The notes: generated from the letters alone by a model not told the origin. A stretch of 7,106 bases of DNA from Candidatus Omnitrophota bacterium (GCA_023140095.1 JAGLMJ010000063.1:1-7106); one strand, 5' to 3'. Shown: positions 1 through 6,832, counted from the stretch's first letter. Program-made: numbers and translations.

Positions 1-216
1 GACCAGCAGATGCGCCAGCTTCATGAAGAATTGACCTCGACGGAAAATAAGATCACTTTCGCGCGGCAGTATTATAATGATGAGGTGAACCGGCTCAATA
101 CGGCCGTTCAATCTTTTCCGGATAATTTCATTGCCGATGCGTGCAAGTTCGAGAAGCGTGATTTCTTCGAGCTCGATGATGATTCCGAAAAAGAAACTCC
201 TAAGGTGAAGTTTTAG
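1..216 (+). CDS. lemA: LemA family protein, C-terminal fragment
   Basis: The reading frame is open from base 1 (codons start at base 1), so the gene begins outside the window; 71 residues remain and end at TAG 214-216. The fragment shows the typical LemA C-terminal pattern: a helix with ELTSTENKITFARQYYND, then a short turn resembling the family's N-x-x-x-Q-x-FP-x-N-x-IA segment (here VQSFPDNFIAD), then F-x-K-R-x-FFE (FEKRDFFELD) and an acidic tail ending PKVKF. LemA proteins have one N-terminal membrane anchor and a helical bundle; their exact function is unsettled. They often sit beside HtpX-like M48 peptidases, which is the case here. Family assignment is firm; a precise role is inference. 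Confidence 0.9.
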   Translation, partial: DQQMRQLHEELTSTENKITFARQYYNDEVNRLNTAVQSFPDNFIADACKFEKRDFFELDDDSEKETPKVKF

Positions 217-228
217 CAAAGAGTAATA

Positions 229-367
229 ACCAAAATACAAGCACCAAATTACAGGCAATAAACAAATTCGAAGCACCAATGACTAAGCGGCGGATAAGCG
301 TCCGTTTTGAATTTTGTATTTGGAATTTTGTAATTGTTTGTGGTTTGGGATTTGGGCATTGAGATTT
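229..367. repeat. Imperfect palindromic A/C-rich : G/T-rich intergenic element
   Basis: The gap between lemA and the M48 gene holds no gene. Its left half (about 229-283) is almost only A and C with a few T/G, and contains AAGCACCAA twice (239-247 and 271-279, 32 bases apart). Its right half (about 305-367) is G/T rich, with TTTTGTATTTGG, GGAATTTTGTAATT and TTTGGGATTTGGG. The reverse complement of the right half resembles the left half imperfectly, so the two halves could fold back on each other. The centre carries TAAGCG twice (284-289, 295-300) and a small CGGA/TCCG hairpin (291-304). There is no T-run after it, so it is not an ordinary terminator. It looks like a dispersed genomic repeat, but only a genome search could show that. 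Confidence 0.5.
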
Positions 368-395
368 AAAGCTTTCGTTTGATGATCGAATATAA

Positions 396-2075
396 ATGCC
401 TTATTCATTCACAAAAATCGAAGAAGACAAAACTAAGACCATTAGTTTTGTCTTCTCTTTTTTGATCTTCATTTATTTTGCGGTCTTTTGGCTGATCGCT
501 TTTCTTACCGTCAACTTTTTCAGCATTCAGGCAAGTTCCCGCACGTATTCTTTCCATTTTACGGCTTTGCCGTTCTCCCAGACATTGATCATCCTTGGGT
601 TTGCCTTGATCATCGGTTATGTCCACTGGAGCTATACGACAGCGCATCTGCTGACAAAGATCCTTGGCGTCCTTAAAGCGGAAAAACTCAACCCTAAGGA
701 CCGTTACCATCAGATGTTCCAAAATATTGTTGAGGAGGTTTCGGTCGCGACCGGCGGCAAGAAGATGGAGGCGGTTGTGGTCCCGACGATGGCCATGAAC
801 GCCTTTGCTTTAGCGGATTTCTCCGGCGGGGCGGTGATCGGCCTGACAGAGGGGATGCTTGCGCGCCTGACGCGCGCCCAGATCGAGGCGGTTGTCGGCC
901 ATGAGGCGGCGCATATTGTCAGCGGCGACTGTCTCTCGACGACGATCACGACATCCCTTTTTGAATTGTTCAGCGGCATGTTGCGCGGCTTTGAGATGAT
1001 CTTTAAAGGCGGCGGCAGGCGGGGAGGGATGCGGATTCATGGACGAGGCAGCGGCGGTGTGATCATTTTCTTGATTTTGATCTATTGCTTGCTATTCGTA
1101 ACAAAATTATTGAGCCAGATCGTGCGGTTGTTCATTTCCCGCCAAAGAGAATACCGCGCGGATGCCATTGCGGTGCGCTTGACGCGCGACCCATTGAGTT
1201 TAGCCGAGGCGCTTTACGCGATCTCCTTTCGATGGCGCGGCGGCGGGCTGCCAGCGCAGGAGCTCGCGTCGATCTTTACGGTTAATCCTACCTATTCGGC
1301 TCTTGATGAGGAGAACGGGCTGTTCTCAAATATGTTCTCAACGCATCCGCCCATTGAAGGGCGATTGGATGTTTTGCTCGACATGGCGCACAGTGATGTC
1401 GAATTAGTTGTGAAGGACATTGAGCGCCAGGCCAACAGGCCGCGAACGGATGTTCCAGAGGTCGGAACCTCTTCAGCCAAATGGGTGGCCCACAAGGACG
1501 GGGCATGGCAGGGCCCGTTCAATCTAACGGAAATGATGACTTTAGGGTGGATGCGACCTGATACGTGGATCCAACGCCTTGGCGGAAAGAAAGTTCAACT
1601 GGCCTATCAGGACCAGGATGTCCGCCACATTGTGTCGAAAGCGGGGCCCGGGAAGAAAAGCGGGGCATACGAATGCCCAAAGTGCAGCTTGCCGTTGAAT
1701 GTGATCTCTTATGAGGGGACCGAAGTCCACAAATGTTCTTCGTGCCGGGGAACATTAGTCGGGCAGAACGATCTACAGCGCATTATTATCCGTCAGGAAG
1801 TCGGTTTCAGCGAAAAGATCAAAAAGATTGCTGTAGGCATTAAGCGCGAAGAAAAATATTCCATAAAAAAGGTTATTAACCGCGATCCTAAAACGCTGCA
1901 TAAATGCCCGAAGTGCCGGCATCCCAAGACCCGCATGATGCGCATGTTCTACACAGAGGTCTATCGTGTCGAAGTGGACAAGTGTTTCGCGTGCGGGCTG
2001 ATCTGGTTCGATGGTGATGAGTTGGAGGTCCTGCAATATTTGATCGAACATAGTCTTGATAAATCTCGTTCGTGA
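396..2075 (+). CDS. Membrane M48 (HtpX-like) metallopeptidase with C-terminal GYF_2-like module and two zinc ribbons
   Basis: A zinc endopeptidase expected in the cytoplasmic membrane. Hydrophobic segments lie at about residues 16-42, 62-84 and 221-245. The zinc site is HEAAH (H169, E170, H173) with the third ligand probably E252 of EYRAD, and the family's STHPP motif is at 315-319. A glycine/arginine-rich loop (205-220) separates HEAAH from the third membrane segment. After the peptidase, residues about 363-396 (WVAHKDGAWQGPF, then a GWMRPDTWIQR segment) look like a GYF_2 module. Two zf-TFIIB-like ribbons follow: C427/C430 with C447/C450, and C504/C507 with C530/C533, the second ending in GLIWFDGDEL. 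At 559 residues it is much longer than HtpX (about 290). The start is fixed between an in-frame TAA at 393-395 and the first membrane segment; no clear Shine-Dalgarno site is seen. Pairing with lemA supports a membrane quality-control role by inference. I withhold htpX because of the fusion. Confidence 0.93.
   Translation: MPYSFTKIEEDKTKTISFVFSFLIFIYFAVFWLIAFLTVNFFSIQASSRTYSFHFTALPFSQTLIILGFALIIGYVHWSYTTAHLLTKILGVLKAEKLNPKDRYHQMFQNIVEEVSVATGGKKMEAVVVPTMAMNAFALADFSGGAVIGLTEGMLARLTRAQIEAVVGHEAAHIVSGDCLSTTITTSLFELFSGMLRGFEMIFKGGGRRGGMRIHGRGSGGVIIFLILIYCLLFVTKLLSQIVRLFISRQREYRADAIAVRLTRDPLSLAEALYAISFRWRGGGLPAQELASIFTVNPTYSALDEENGLFSNMFSTHPPIEGRLDVLLDMAHSDVELVVKDIERQANRPRTDVPEVGTSSAKWVAHKDGAWQGPFNLTEMMTLGWMRPDTWIQRLGGKKVQLAYQDQDVRHIVSKAGPGKKSGAYECPKCSLPLNVISYEGTEVHKCSSCRGTLVGQNDLQRIIIRQEVGFSEKIKKIAVGIKREEKYSIKKVINRDPKTLHKCPKCRHPKTRMMRMFYTEVYRVEVDKCFACGLIWFDGDELEVLQYLIEHSLDKSRS
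422..463 (+). terminator. Terminator-like perfect hairpin inside the start of the M48 gene
   Basis: AGAAGACAAAACTAA (422-436) and TTAGTTTTGTCTTCT (442-456) are a perfect 15-bp inverted repeat with a five-base loop (437-441), followed by C and six T (458-463). This is the geometry of an intrinsic terminator, though the stem has low G+C. It lies over codons 9 to 23 of the peptidase gene, so if it works it would act as an attenuator or as a structure limiting translation, not as a normal gene end. Confidence 0.45.
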
Positions 2076-2083
2076 ATTATAAT
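2056..2083 (+). promoter_or_regulatory. Sigma-70-like promoter for the 177-residue gene
   Basis: TTGATA (2056-2061) and a consensus TATAAT (2078-2083) are separated by 16 bp. They overlap the last codons and stop of the M48 gene and lie about 65 bases before the next start codon. A second -10-like TACAAT is at 2092-2097. This suggests the next gene has its own transcript. Confidence 0.5.
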
Positions 2084-2134
2084 GATTGTGGTACAATATT
2101 TCTATTACTTTTGGATGTTAAGAATTACTTAAAC

Positions 2135-2140
2135 AGGAGA
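2135..2140 (+). promoter_or_regulatory. Ribosome binding site of the 177-residue gene
   Basis: AGGAGA lies six bases before ATG 2147 and is one of the two clear Shine-Dalgarno sites in the window. It supports both the start choice and the reality of this unrecognised gene. Confidence 0.75.
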
Positions 2141-2146
2141 TGACCA

Positions 2147-2680
2147 ATGGCTGAAGATAAGAATTTGCTGGCAAGGATAAGTGAAAATTTTCAAGAAGTT
2201 ACCGCCTCCGGAAGCTGGGAAGCCTATTCGAAACTTTCGGGAACCTTAGACACGATGGACAGCGAATTGCGCGGATACGCCCAGAAACTGGCTATTGACG
2301 AAATGAAAGCTGTTTTGCAGAAATTGAAGAATGACGAAGATCTTGTGGATGAAGACCTGGAAAAACTCAAATCATGGATCGTAGGCGACGCGGAATACTA
2401 TATCAACAGGGAACAAAATTTTGACAATTGGAACGCTGACGTGCAGCGTTTGGTCGGGGAGATAAAGGAATTGTGGATGGAGCATCCCGACCATGAGAGA
2501 TTATTAAAACTAAGGGGTCTCGCGCGGGATGCCTTAAGCGCGGTTGCCAGCATCTCGTTCTATGTACAGCAAAAGGAAAGTGTCGAAAAATTTAATACCG
2601 CGACCAAAGAGATCGGCGAGTCTGAGCGCGTGGTTTTAGTGAGCCTTCTTGAGCAAAAAATTTCCACTTCCAGAGTCTAA
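2147..2680 (+). CDS. Hypothetical acidic, helical protein (177 residues)
   Basis: I do not recognise a family. The protein has no signal peptide, no membrane segment and no cysteine, so it is probably soluble and cytoplasmic. It is rich in D/E (net charge about -11 by my count) and reads as nearly all helical, with several amphipathic stretches: about residues 5-20, 36-62, 66-90, 97-112, 117-142 and 143-172. A cluster of acids (NDEDLVDED, 62-70) sits between helices, and there are four tryptophans (W24, W77, W95, W110). It is bracketed by its own promoter-like sequence and a good AGGAGA site, and by 59 bases before trpB, so it need not be functionally tied to tryptophan synthesis. A helical-bundle adaptor or stress protein is possible but only a guess. 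The gene itself is convincing: long frame, good ribosome site and codon usage like its neighbours. Confidence 0.8.
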   Translation: MAEDKNLLARISENFQEVTASGSWEAYSKLSGTLDTMDSELRGYAQKLAIDEMKAVLQKLKNDEDLVDEDLEKLKSWIVGDAEYYINREQNFDNWNADVQRLVGEIKELWMEHPDHERLLKLRGLARDALSAVASISFYVQQKESVEKFNTATKEIGESERVVLVSLLEQKISTSRV

Positions 2681-2739
2681 ACTCTTTACCAGGCCTTAGA
2701 TTAAATCGTATTGGTTCTGATTTACTACGGACGAATTTT

Positions 2740-3921
2740 ATGTCATTACCAGACAATAAAGGACATTTCGGAGAATTTGGCGGGAAATACGTTCCCGAGA
2801 CGCTGATGGCCCTCTTAGAGGACTTAGAGAAAATATTCAAATCTTTAAGGTCAGACAGCGAGTTTAAACGGGAATTTCATTTCTACCTGAAGGAATATGC
2901 CGGCCGGCCAACGAACCTCTATCACGCCGAGCGTCTAAGCGCCCACCTTAAGACATTAAAAGTCTATCTCAAGCGGGAAGATTCCCTTCATACCGGGGCC
3001 CATAAGATCAATAATACATTAGGGCAGATTCTCATCGCCAAGCGTATGGGCAAGACGCGTATTATTGCCGAGACCGGCGCCGGCCAGCATGGAGTGGCGA
3101 CGGCGACCGCGGCGGCCCTGATGGGACTTAAGTGTGTTATCTATATGGGGACAGAGGATATTACGCGGCAGGCCCTGAACGTGGACCGCATGCGTCTTTT
3201 AGGCGCCGAGGTTGTCCCGGTTACAAGCGGTTCAAAGACCCTCAAAGACGCGATGAACGAAGCGATCCGGGATTGGGTCACCAATGTCGAGAATACATTT
3301 TATATTATCGGATCTGTCGCAGGGCCGCATCCGTACCCTGTCATGGTGCGGGATTTTCAGGCGGTGATCGGGCAGGAAGCCCGACGGCAATTTCGTTCGA
3401 AGGAAGGGAAGCTCCCCGATTATTTAGTCGCGTGTGTCGGCGGCGGAAGCAATGCGATGGGCCTGTTTCACGCGTTCTTTAAGGATAAGCGTGTCAAGAT
3501 GATCGGCGTCGAGGCGGCAGGCCGCGGGCTCAACACAAAACAGCATGCCGCGCCTTTAGCCAGGGGAGATGTCGGCGTCCTGCACGGAAGCCGGTCTGAA
3601 CTTTTGGAGACCAAGGACGGCCAGATCATGATCGCGCATTCGATCGCGGCGGGCCTCGACTATCCCGGCGTCGGCCCCGAACATTCGTATTACAAGCAGA
3701 TCGGGCGCGCCGAGTATGTTTCGGTTACGGACACCGAAGCGCTTCGCGGCCTGAAGTTATTGTCGGCAAAGGAAGGCATCATCCCTGCGCTCGAAACATC
3801 GCACGCGATCGCTTATTTAGAGAAGCTCGCCCGTCGGGTAAAACACAAGGCAACGGTGATTCTTTGCCTTTCCGGCCGCGGGGATAAGGATATGGAGCAG
3901 ATTAAACCGTATATCACATAA
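2740..3921 (+). CDS. trpB: Tryptophan synthase beta chain
   Basis: Catalyses the pyridoxal-phosphate-dependent condensation of indole with L-serine to give tryptophan, as the beta part of the alpha2-beta2 complex in the cytoplasm. The 393-residue length is normal for the TrpB1 type. Key sites are visible: the N-terminal [12 protein letters not shown], the cofactor lysine K89 in HTGAHKINN, catalytic E111 in AETGAGQHG, the phosphate-binding loop GGGSN at 234-238, D307 in [10 protein letters not shown]352 in ALETSHA, and SGRGDKD at 378-384 near the pyridine nitrogen. ATG 2740 gives the usual family start; an in-frame TGA lies 21 bases upstream, and there is no strong Shine-Dalgarno site. The stop overlaps the trpA start by one base. 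No trpC or trpF precedes it; the upstream gene is an unrelated unknown. Confidence 0.98.
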   Translation: MSLPDNKGHFGEFGGKYVPETLMALLEDLEKIFKSLRSDSEFKREFHFYLKEYAGRPTNLYHAERLSAHLKTLKVYLKREDSLHTGAHKINNTLGQILIAKRMGKTRIIAETGAGQHGVATATAAALMGLKCVIYMGTEDITRQALNVDRMRLLGAEVVPVTSGSKTLKDAMNEAIRDWVTNVENTFYIIGSVAGPHPYPVMVRDFQAVIGQEARRQFRSKEGKLPDYLVACVGGGSNAMGLFHAFFKDKRVKMIGVEAAGRGLNTKQHAAPLARGDVGVLHGSRSELLETKDGQIMIAHSIAAGLDYPGVGPEHSYYKQIGRAEYVSVTDTEALRGLKLLSAKEGIIPALETSHAIAYLEKLARRVKHKATVILCLSGRGDKDMEQIKPYIT

Positions 3922-4712
3922 TGAACCGCATTGAAAAGAAATTCAAAGAACTAAAAAGCAAAAGGAAAAAGGCTTTCATTCCTTTTATCACGGCCGGTGA
4001 TCCGAATTTAAAGACGACCGAAGAGTTGGTCCTAAGCTTTGAAGGCGCCGGCGCCGATATCGTTGAATTAGGCGTGCCGTTCTCCGACCCTTTAGCCGAC
4101 GGGCCGACTATTCAGGAATCTTCCACGCGGGCCTTGAAGAAAGGGGTCAATCTTGCGAAGATCCTTAAAACGGTTGCCCGGATCCGCCAAAGATCTCAAA
4201 TACCGATCGCGTTGATGACCTATTACAATCCCGTTTTCCATTACGGGGAAGATAAATTCATACGCGATGCCAAAAAAAACGGGGTCGACGGTGTCATTAT
4301 TCCCGACCTGCCCCCCGAAGAAGCTAAGGGTTTGATCCGATCAGCGAAGAAGCGCGACGTCTCGGTCGTTTTCTTTTTGGCCCCGACGACAACAACGCGG
4401 CGCATGAAGAAGATCGTCAAGGCTTCGACAGGATTCATTTATTATGTTTCCATAACAGGGGTCACCGGGGCAACAAAACGGTTTTCGGCACAGAACGCGG
4501 CGAAGATCCGCACTGCTAAAAAATTCACAAAGAAAGCGATCTGTGTCGGGTTCGGCATTGCGACGCCGGCCCAGGCGAGGTCGGTCGCGAAGATCGCTGA
4601 TGGGATTATCGTCGGAAGCGCGATCATCAAGCAGATCGATAAGAACAGGGGTAAGAAAAATTTAGTTAAGAATGTCTCGCGTTTTGTCCGGACGCTGTCG
4701 CGCGGGCTATAA
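3921..4712 (+). CDS. trpA: Tryptophan synthase alpha chain
   Basis: Cleaves indole-3-glycerol phosphate to indole and glyceraldehyde 3-phosphate and passes indole to TrpB through the intersubunit tunnel. It has 263 residues, normal for the family. The catalytic residues fall at the classical positions: E49 (in DIVELGVPFSDP) and D60 (in PLADGP). Y175 is in IYYVSITGVTG, the flexible loop follows at about 180-190, and the phosphate site is formed by GFGI (210-213) and GS (232-233). The protein is unusually rich in lysine, including KSKRKK near the start and KKNLVK near the end. The start ATG shares its A with the TAA stop of trpB (TAATG) and has no Shine-Dalgarno site of its own at a normal distance, so translation is probably coupled to trpB, which fits equal subunit production. 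Confidence 0.98.
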   Translation: MNRIEKKFKELKSKRKKAFIPFITAGDPNLKTTEELVLSFEGAGADIVELGVPFSDPLADGPTIQESSTRALKKGVNLAKILKTVARIRQRSQIPIALMTYYNPVFHYGEDKFIRDAKKNGVDGVIIPDLPPEEAKGLIRSAKKRDVSVVFFLAPTTTTRRMKKIVKASTGFIYYVSITGVTGATKRFSAQNAAKIRTAKKFTKKAICVGFGIATPAQARSVAKIADGIIVGSAIIKQIDKNRGKKNLVKNVSRFVRTLSRGL

Positions 4713-4713
4713 T
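4684..4713 (+). promoter_or_regulatory. Possible promoter for the M16 peptidase gene
   Basis: TTGTCC (4684-4689, four of six consensus positions) and TATAAT (4708-4713) are 18 bp apart, over the last codons and stop of trpA, 25 bases before the next start. The -10 is exact but partly made by the TAA stop codon, so it may be chance. Confidence 0.3.
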
Positions 4714-4737
4714 TGATCAATATGCGGGGAAAATGGA

Positions 4738-6015
4738 ATGTATAAAAAAGCAACTTTACGTAACGGGGTGCGGATCGTCACAAATGATATTAAAGACCGC
4801 GACAGCATTTCGATCGGATTTTGGGTCGACGTCGGCGGGCGCTATGAAGAGGGCCGGCTCAAGGGCGCGGCTCACTTTCTGGAGCACATTTTGTTCAAGG
4901 GGAGCCGGAACTATTCCTGCGAAGAGATCAAGATGCGCATCGAAGGCGTCGGCGGCGCTTTAAACGCTTTTACTTCTGAAGAACAAACCTGTTTTTACGC
5001 GAAGATCCCCTCGAAACATTTAAGCCGGACCTTTGACGTCCTGGGCGACATGATCGCCCATCCTAAGATCGCCCTGGCCGATGTGAATAAAGAAAAGACC
5101 GTTATTGTTGAGGAGCTCAAGATGTACCACGACCTGCCGCAATATTTCGTTTTGGAGCTTCTTGACGGGTTGTTATGGCCGGGGCATCCTTTAGGGAAAA
5201 GCCTTGCCGGAACGCGGGAAACGGTCACGGGAATGTCCCATCGCGACCTAAAGAATTTCCATAAAACACATTACGTGCCGGGAAATATTGTTGTCGCGGC
5301 CTGCGGCAACCTGAAACATGACAGGATCGTGAACCTGGCGCGGAGGAAATTCAGCGCGCTTAAAAGATCCCCGAAAAAAGAATATCTTAAGGTCGGCGGC
5401 GTCCAATCTGTGCCCAATGCCCGTTTTTTTAAGAAGGATATCGAACAAATGCATTTGGCCTTGGGCATACCCGGATATGACGAGTGGCATAAGGACCGCT
5501 ACATCTTAAGCCTTATAAGCGTTATTTTAGGCGGGAATATGTCGAGCCGGCTTTTTGTTGAGGTCAGGGAGAAGCGCGGGCTGGCCTATTCGATCGGCAG
5601 CAGTTACAAGATGCTGCATGATACGGGGCTTTTCCTGATTCGCGCGGGGGTTGATAACCAGAAGATCGTTGAGGCGACCGCGCTGATCCTCAAGGAGTTA
5701 AACAAGATCCGGCGTTACGGAGTCAATCAAAGCGAATTCCGGCGTGGAAAGGATTATTTATTGGGGCAGTTTCTTTTGGGCCTGGAGGATACAATGGATA
5801 ACATGCTGTGGCTCGGAGAGGGCATGGTCTCAAAGAACCGGATCAAAACGCTCAAAGGGATCGTCCAGGCGTTTGAGAAGATAAAAAAGGAAGATATCAA
5901 GCGCGTTGCCAAGGATATCTTTGATCCAAAGCGGTATAATTTCGCTTTAGTAGGCCCGGTGACCGGCCGGCACGAAAAGCAGTTAAATCAGTTGTTATAC
6001 TCTATGAGGTTATAA
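4738..6015 (+). CDS. M16 family zinc peptidase (processing-peptidase-like)
   Basis: A 425-residue member of the M16B type, which has two similar domains and usually works as a homodimer clamp on peptides or unfolded proteins; it is probably cytoplasmic, as there is no signal peptide. The inverted zinc motif is HFLEH (H46, E49, H50), and the third ligand is E126 in VIVEELKMY, 76 residues after H50 as in the mitochondrial processing peptidase beta subunit. The C-terminal domain has GNMSSRLF (266-273) and REKRGLAYS (277-285), carrying the conserved R and Y of the family. GGGGA at 4726-4730 gives a ribosome site seven bases before ATG 4738; an ATG at 4733 is in another frame. It stands alone with no second M16 gene beside it. 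Its natural substrate cannot be told from the sequence. Confidence 0.95.
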   Translation: MYKKATLRNGVRIVTNDIKDRDSISIGFWVDVGGRYEEGRLKGAAHFLEHILFKGSRNYSCEEIKMRIEGVGGALNAFTSEEQTCFYAKIPSKHLSRTFDVLGDMIAHPKIALADVNKEKTVIVEELKMYHDLPQYFVLELLDGLLWPGHPLGKSLAGTRETVTGMSHRDLKNFHKTHYVPGNIVVAACGNLKHDRIVNLARRKFSALKRSPKKEYLKVGGVQSVPNARFFKKDIEQMHLALGIPGYDEWHKDRYILSLISVILGGNMSSRLFVEVREKRGLAYSIGSSYKMLHDTGLFLIRAGVDNQKIVEATALILKELNKIRRYGVNQSEFRRGKDYLLGQFLLGLEDTMDNMLWLGEGMVSKNRIKTLKGIVQAFEKIKKEDIKRVAKDIFDPKRYNFALVGPVTGRHEKQLNQLLYSMRL

Positions 6016-6067
6016 CTCGGATATTATTGAATTCGAAAATCTCAATTTGTAACCTCATAGAGTATAG
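5995..6067 (+). repeat. 17-bp perfect inverted repeat across the M16 stop codon
   Basis: TATACTCTATGAGGTTA (5996-6012) and TAACCTCATAGAGTATA (6050-6066) are exact reverse complements. In RNA the stem extends by U-G pairs at both ends and A-U pairs inside. The 37-base loop contains the stop codon and a smaller ATTGA/TCAAT stem (6026-6030, 6042-6046). The left arm encodes the last residues of the peptidase. No T-run follows, so it is not a typical intrinsic terminator; it may protect or process the 3' end of the message. Confidence 0.6.
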
Positions 6068-6116
6068 GAACGTAGGATTTAAGATGGCTTGTTGAAGAAG
6101 AATGGAATTTTCTTGA

Positions 6117-6145
6117 TTGACAAGTTATTTATAATCGGTTAGACT
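6117..6145 (+). promoter_or_regulatory. Promoter region of the 56-residue gene
   Basis: A perfect TTGACA (6117-6122) is followed after 17 bp by TAGACT (6140-6145, four of six). An exact TATAAT also lies at 6130-6135, but only 7 bp from the TTGACA and with no good -35 of its own. A small palindrome GACT-CT-AGTC (6142-6151) sits at the likely transcription start. Which -10 is used is not decided by the sequence. Confidence 0.45.
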
Positions 6146-6174
6146 CTAGTCATCATTTTAATATAATTCATCAG

Positions 6175-6180
6175 AGGAGG
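6175..6180 (+). promoter_or_regulatory. Strong ribosome binding site of the 56-residue gene
   Basis: AGGAGG lies five bases before ATG 6186, a full match to the usual anti-Shine-Dalgarno sequence and the best in the window. It is the main evidence that the short frame after it is translated. Confidence 0.8.
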
Positions 6181-6185
6181 AAAGC

Positions 6186-6356
6186 ATGGAAGAATTGTCG
6201 TTCTATGATGTGAAAAGCAAACAAAAATTTAATGCGACAGAATATGAAGTCCGCGAAAAAAGCGGCCGTTTCTTTGCTGTAACAAAGTCACAATCCGGCA
6301 CGCATGAATGCTGGCGTGTATTAAGCAAAGATCAAGCTGCGAAGTTGAAGAAATAG
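6186..6356 (+). CDS. Small hypothetical protein (56 residues)
   Basis: A short frame from ATG 6186 to TAG 6354-6356. I do not recognise a named family. The protein starts MEELSFYDVKSKQKF, has an alternating hydrophobic middle (EVREKSGRFFAVTKS) that suggests beta strands, then GTHECWRVLSKD and a basic helical tail AAKLKK. It has no membrane segment or signal, one cysteine (C42) beside W43, and a net positive charge of about +4. The layout suggests one compact beta-sheet domain with a short C-terminal helix, possibly binding nucleic acid or a protein partner; that is inference only. It has its own promoter region, the strongest ribosome site here, and a stable stem-loop downstream, so it looks like a separately and strongly expressed transcript. 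Its shortness would cause many gene finders to miss it. Confidence 0.75.
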   Translation: MEELSFYDVKSKQKFNATEYEVREKSGRFFAVTKSQSGTHECWRVLSKDQAAKLKK

Positions 6357-6385
6357 TTTTCTCTGTGTAGAGAACGCAAAATATA

Positions 6386-6421
6386 TGGCCGTTAGGACCG
6401 CTCTGGTCCTAACGATCGCCA
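6386..6421 (+). terminator. Stem-loop after the 56-residue gene, possible terminator
   Basis: CGTTAGGACC (6390-6399) and GGTCCTAACG (6405-6414) form a perfect 10-bp stem with a GCTCT loop. A further TGGC/GCCA stem (6386-6389, 6418-6421) closes below it across a three-base bulge. The following bases (GTATCTTT) are only weakly T-rich, so termination is plausible but not certain; a structured leader of rsfS is the alternative. A smaller hairpin, TTCTCT/AGAGAA (6359-6374), lies just after the stop codon. Confidence 0.45.
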
Positions 6422-6452
6422 GTATCTTTAAAAGTTATTAGAAACAAGGCAT

Positions 6453-6821
6453 TTGGTTATTAAAAAAGCTTCGTTAACTTCACGTAAAACTGCTAAATTA
6501 GTTGCAAAATTTGCTTCCGATAAAAAAGCCCAGGATATCGTTATCCTGGACATGCGCAAAGTTGTGAATTTTTGCGATTATTTTGTGATCTGCTCCGGTA
6601 ACACGATCCGGCAGGTCCGGGCGGTTGCCGAGCATATTGACGACGAGTTCGAGGCGCTCGGCATGTCGTTGCGGTTCAAGCAGGGATTTAAGGCGTCGGA
6701 GTGGATCGTTTTTGATGCCGGCGATGTTGTCGTTCACGTCTTTGTGAAGGACGTCCGCGAGTTTTATGGGCTTGAATATTTGTGGCGGGAAGCGAAAGAA
6801 GTTAAGGTCGACTTAGAATAG
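6453..6821 (+). CDS. rsfS: Ribosome silencing factor RsfS
   Basis: Binds ribosomal protein uL14 on the large subunit and blocks joining with the small subunit, lowering translation during starvation. It has 122 residues, normal for the family. Diagnostic stretches are KKAQDIVILDMR (24-35), the CDYFVICSGNTIRQV segment (41-55), KASEWIVFDAGDVVVHVF (80-97) and REFYGLEYLW (102-111). The start is TTG 6453: no ATG or GTG lies upstream in frame before the TAA at 6429-6431. A weak AAGG sits at 6446-6449, closer than usual. In many bacteria rsfS follows nadD; here it follows the 56-residue gene and precedes argS. The start is less sure than the product. Confidence 0.95.
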   Translation: MVIKKASLTSRKTAKLVAKFASDKKAQDIVILDMRKVVNFCDYFVICSGNTIRQVRAVAEHIDDEFEALGMSLRFKQGFKASEWIVFDAGDVVVHVFVKDVREFYGLEYLWREAKEVKVDLE

Positions 6822-6832
6822 TTTTATTTTTT

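Noticed and set aside
405..2096. Several minus-strand open frames of 62-107 codons opposite the M48 gene
   Set aside because: They lie wholly or almost wholly antisense to a well-supported gene, show no family motifs, and overlap one another in different frames.
2672..2688. Hairpin AGAGT-CTAA-ACTCT with TTT as terminator of the 177-residue gene
   Set aside because: A five-base stem with three T is too weak to claim.
2681..2739. Tryptophan leader peptide or attenuator before trpB
   Set aside because: Only 59 bases are available, with no start codon followed by a run of TGG codons and no competing hairpins.
3132..3482. 116-codon plus-strand frame inside trpB
   Set aside because: It is an out-of-frame shadow of trpB, which has all its catalytic motifs intact across the same bases.
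4733..4963. Alternative start ATG 4733 with a 76-codon frame
   Set aside because: It is out of frame with the M16 peptidase, whose frame starts five bases later and carries the zinc motif.
6112..6124. CTTG-ATTGA-CAAG as an operator over the -35 box
   Set aside because: Four-base arms are common by chance; there is no other support.
6162..6167. TATAAT as the -10 of the 56-residue gene
   Set aside because: Transcription would start at or inside the ribosome binding site, and the matching -35 is poor.
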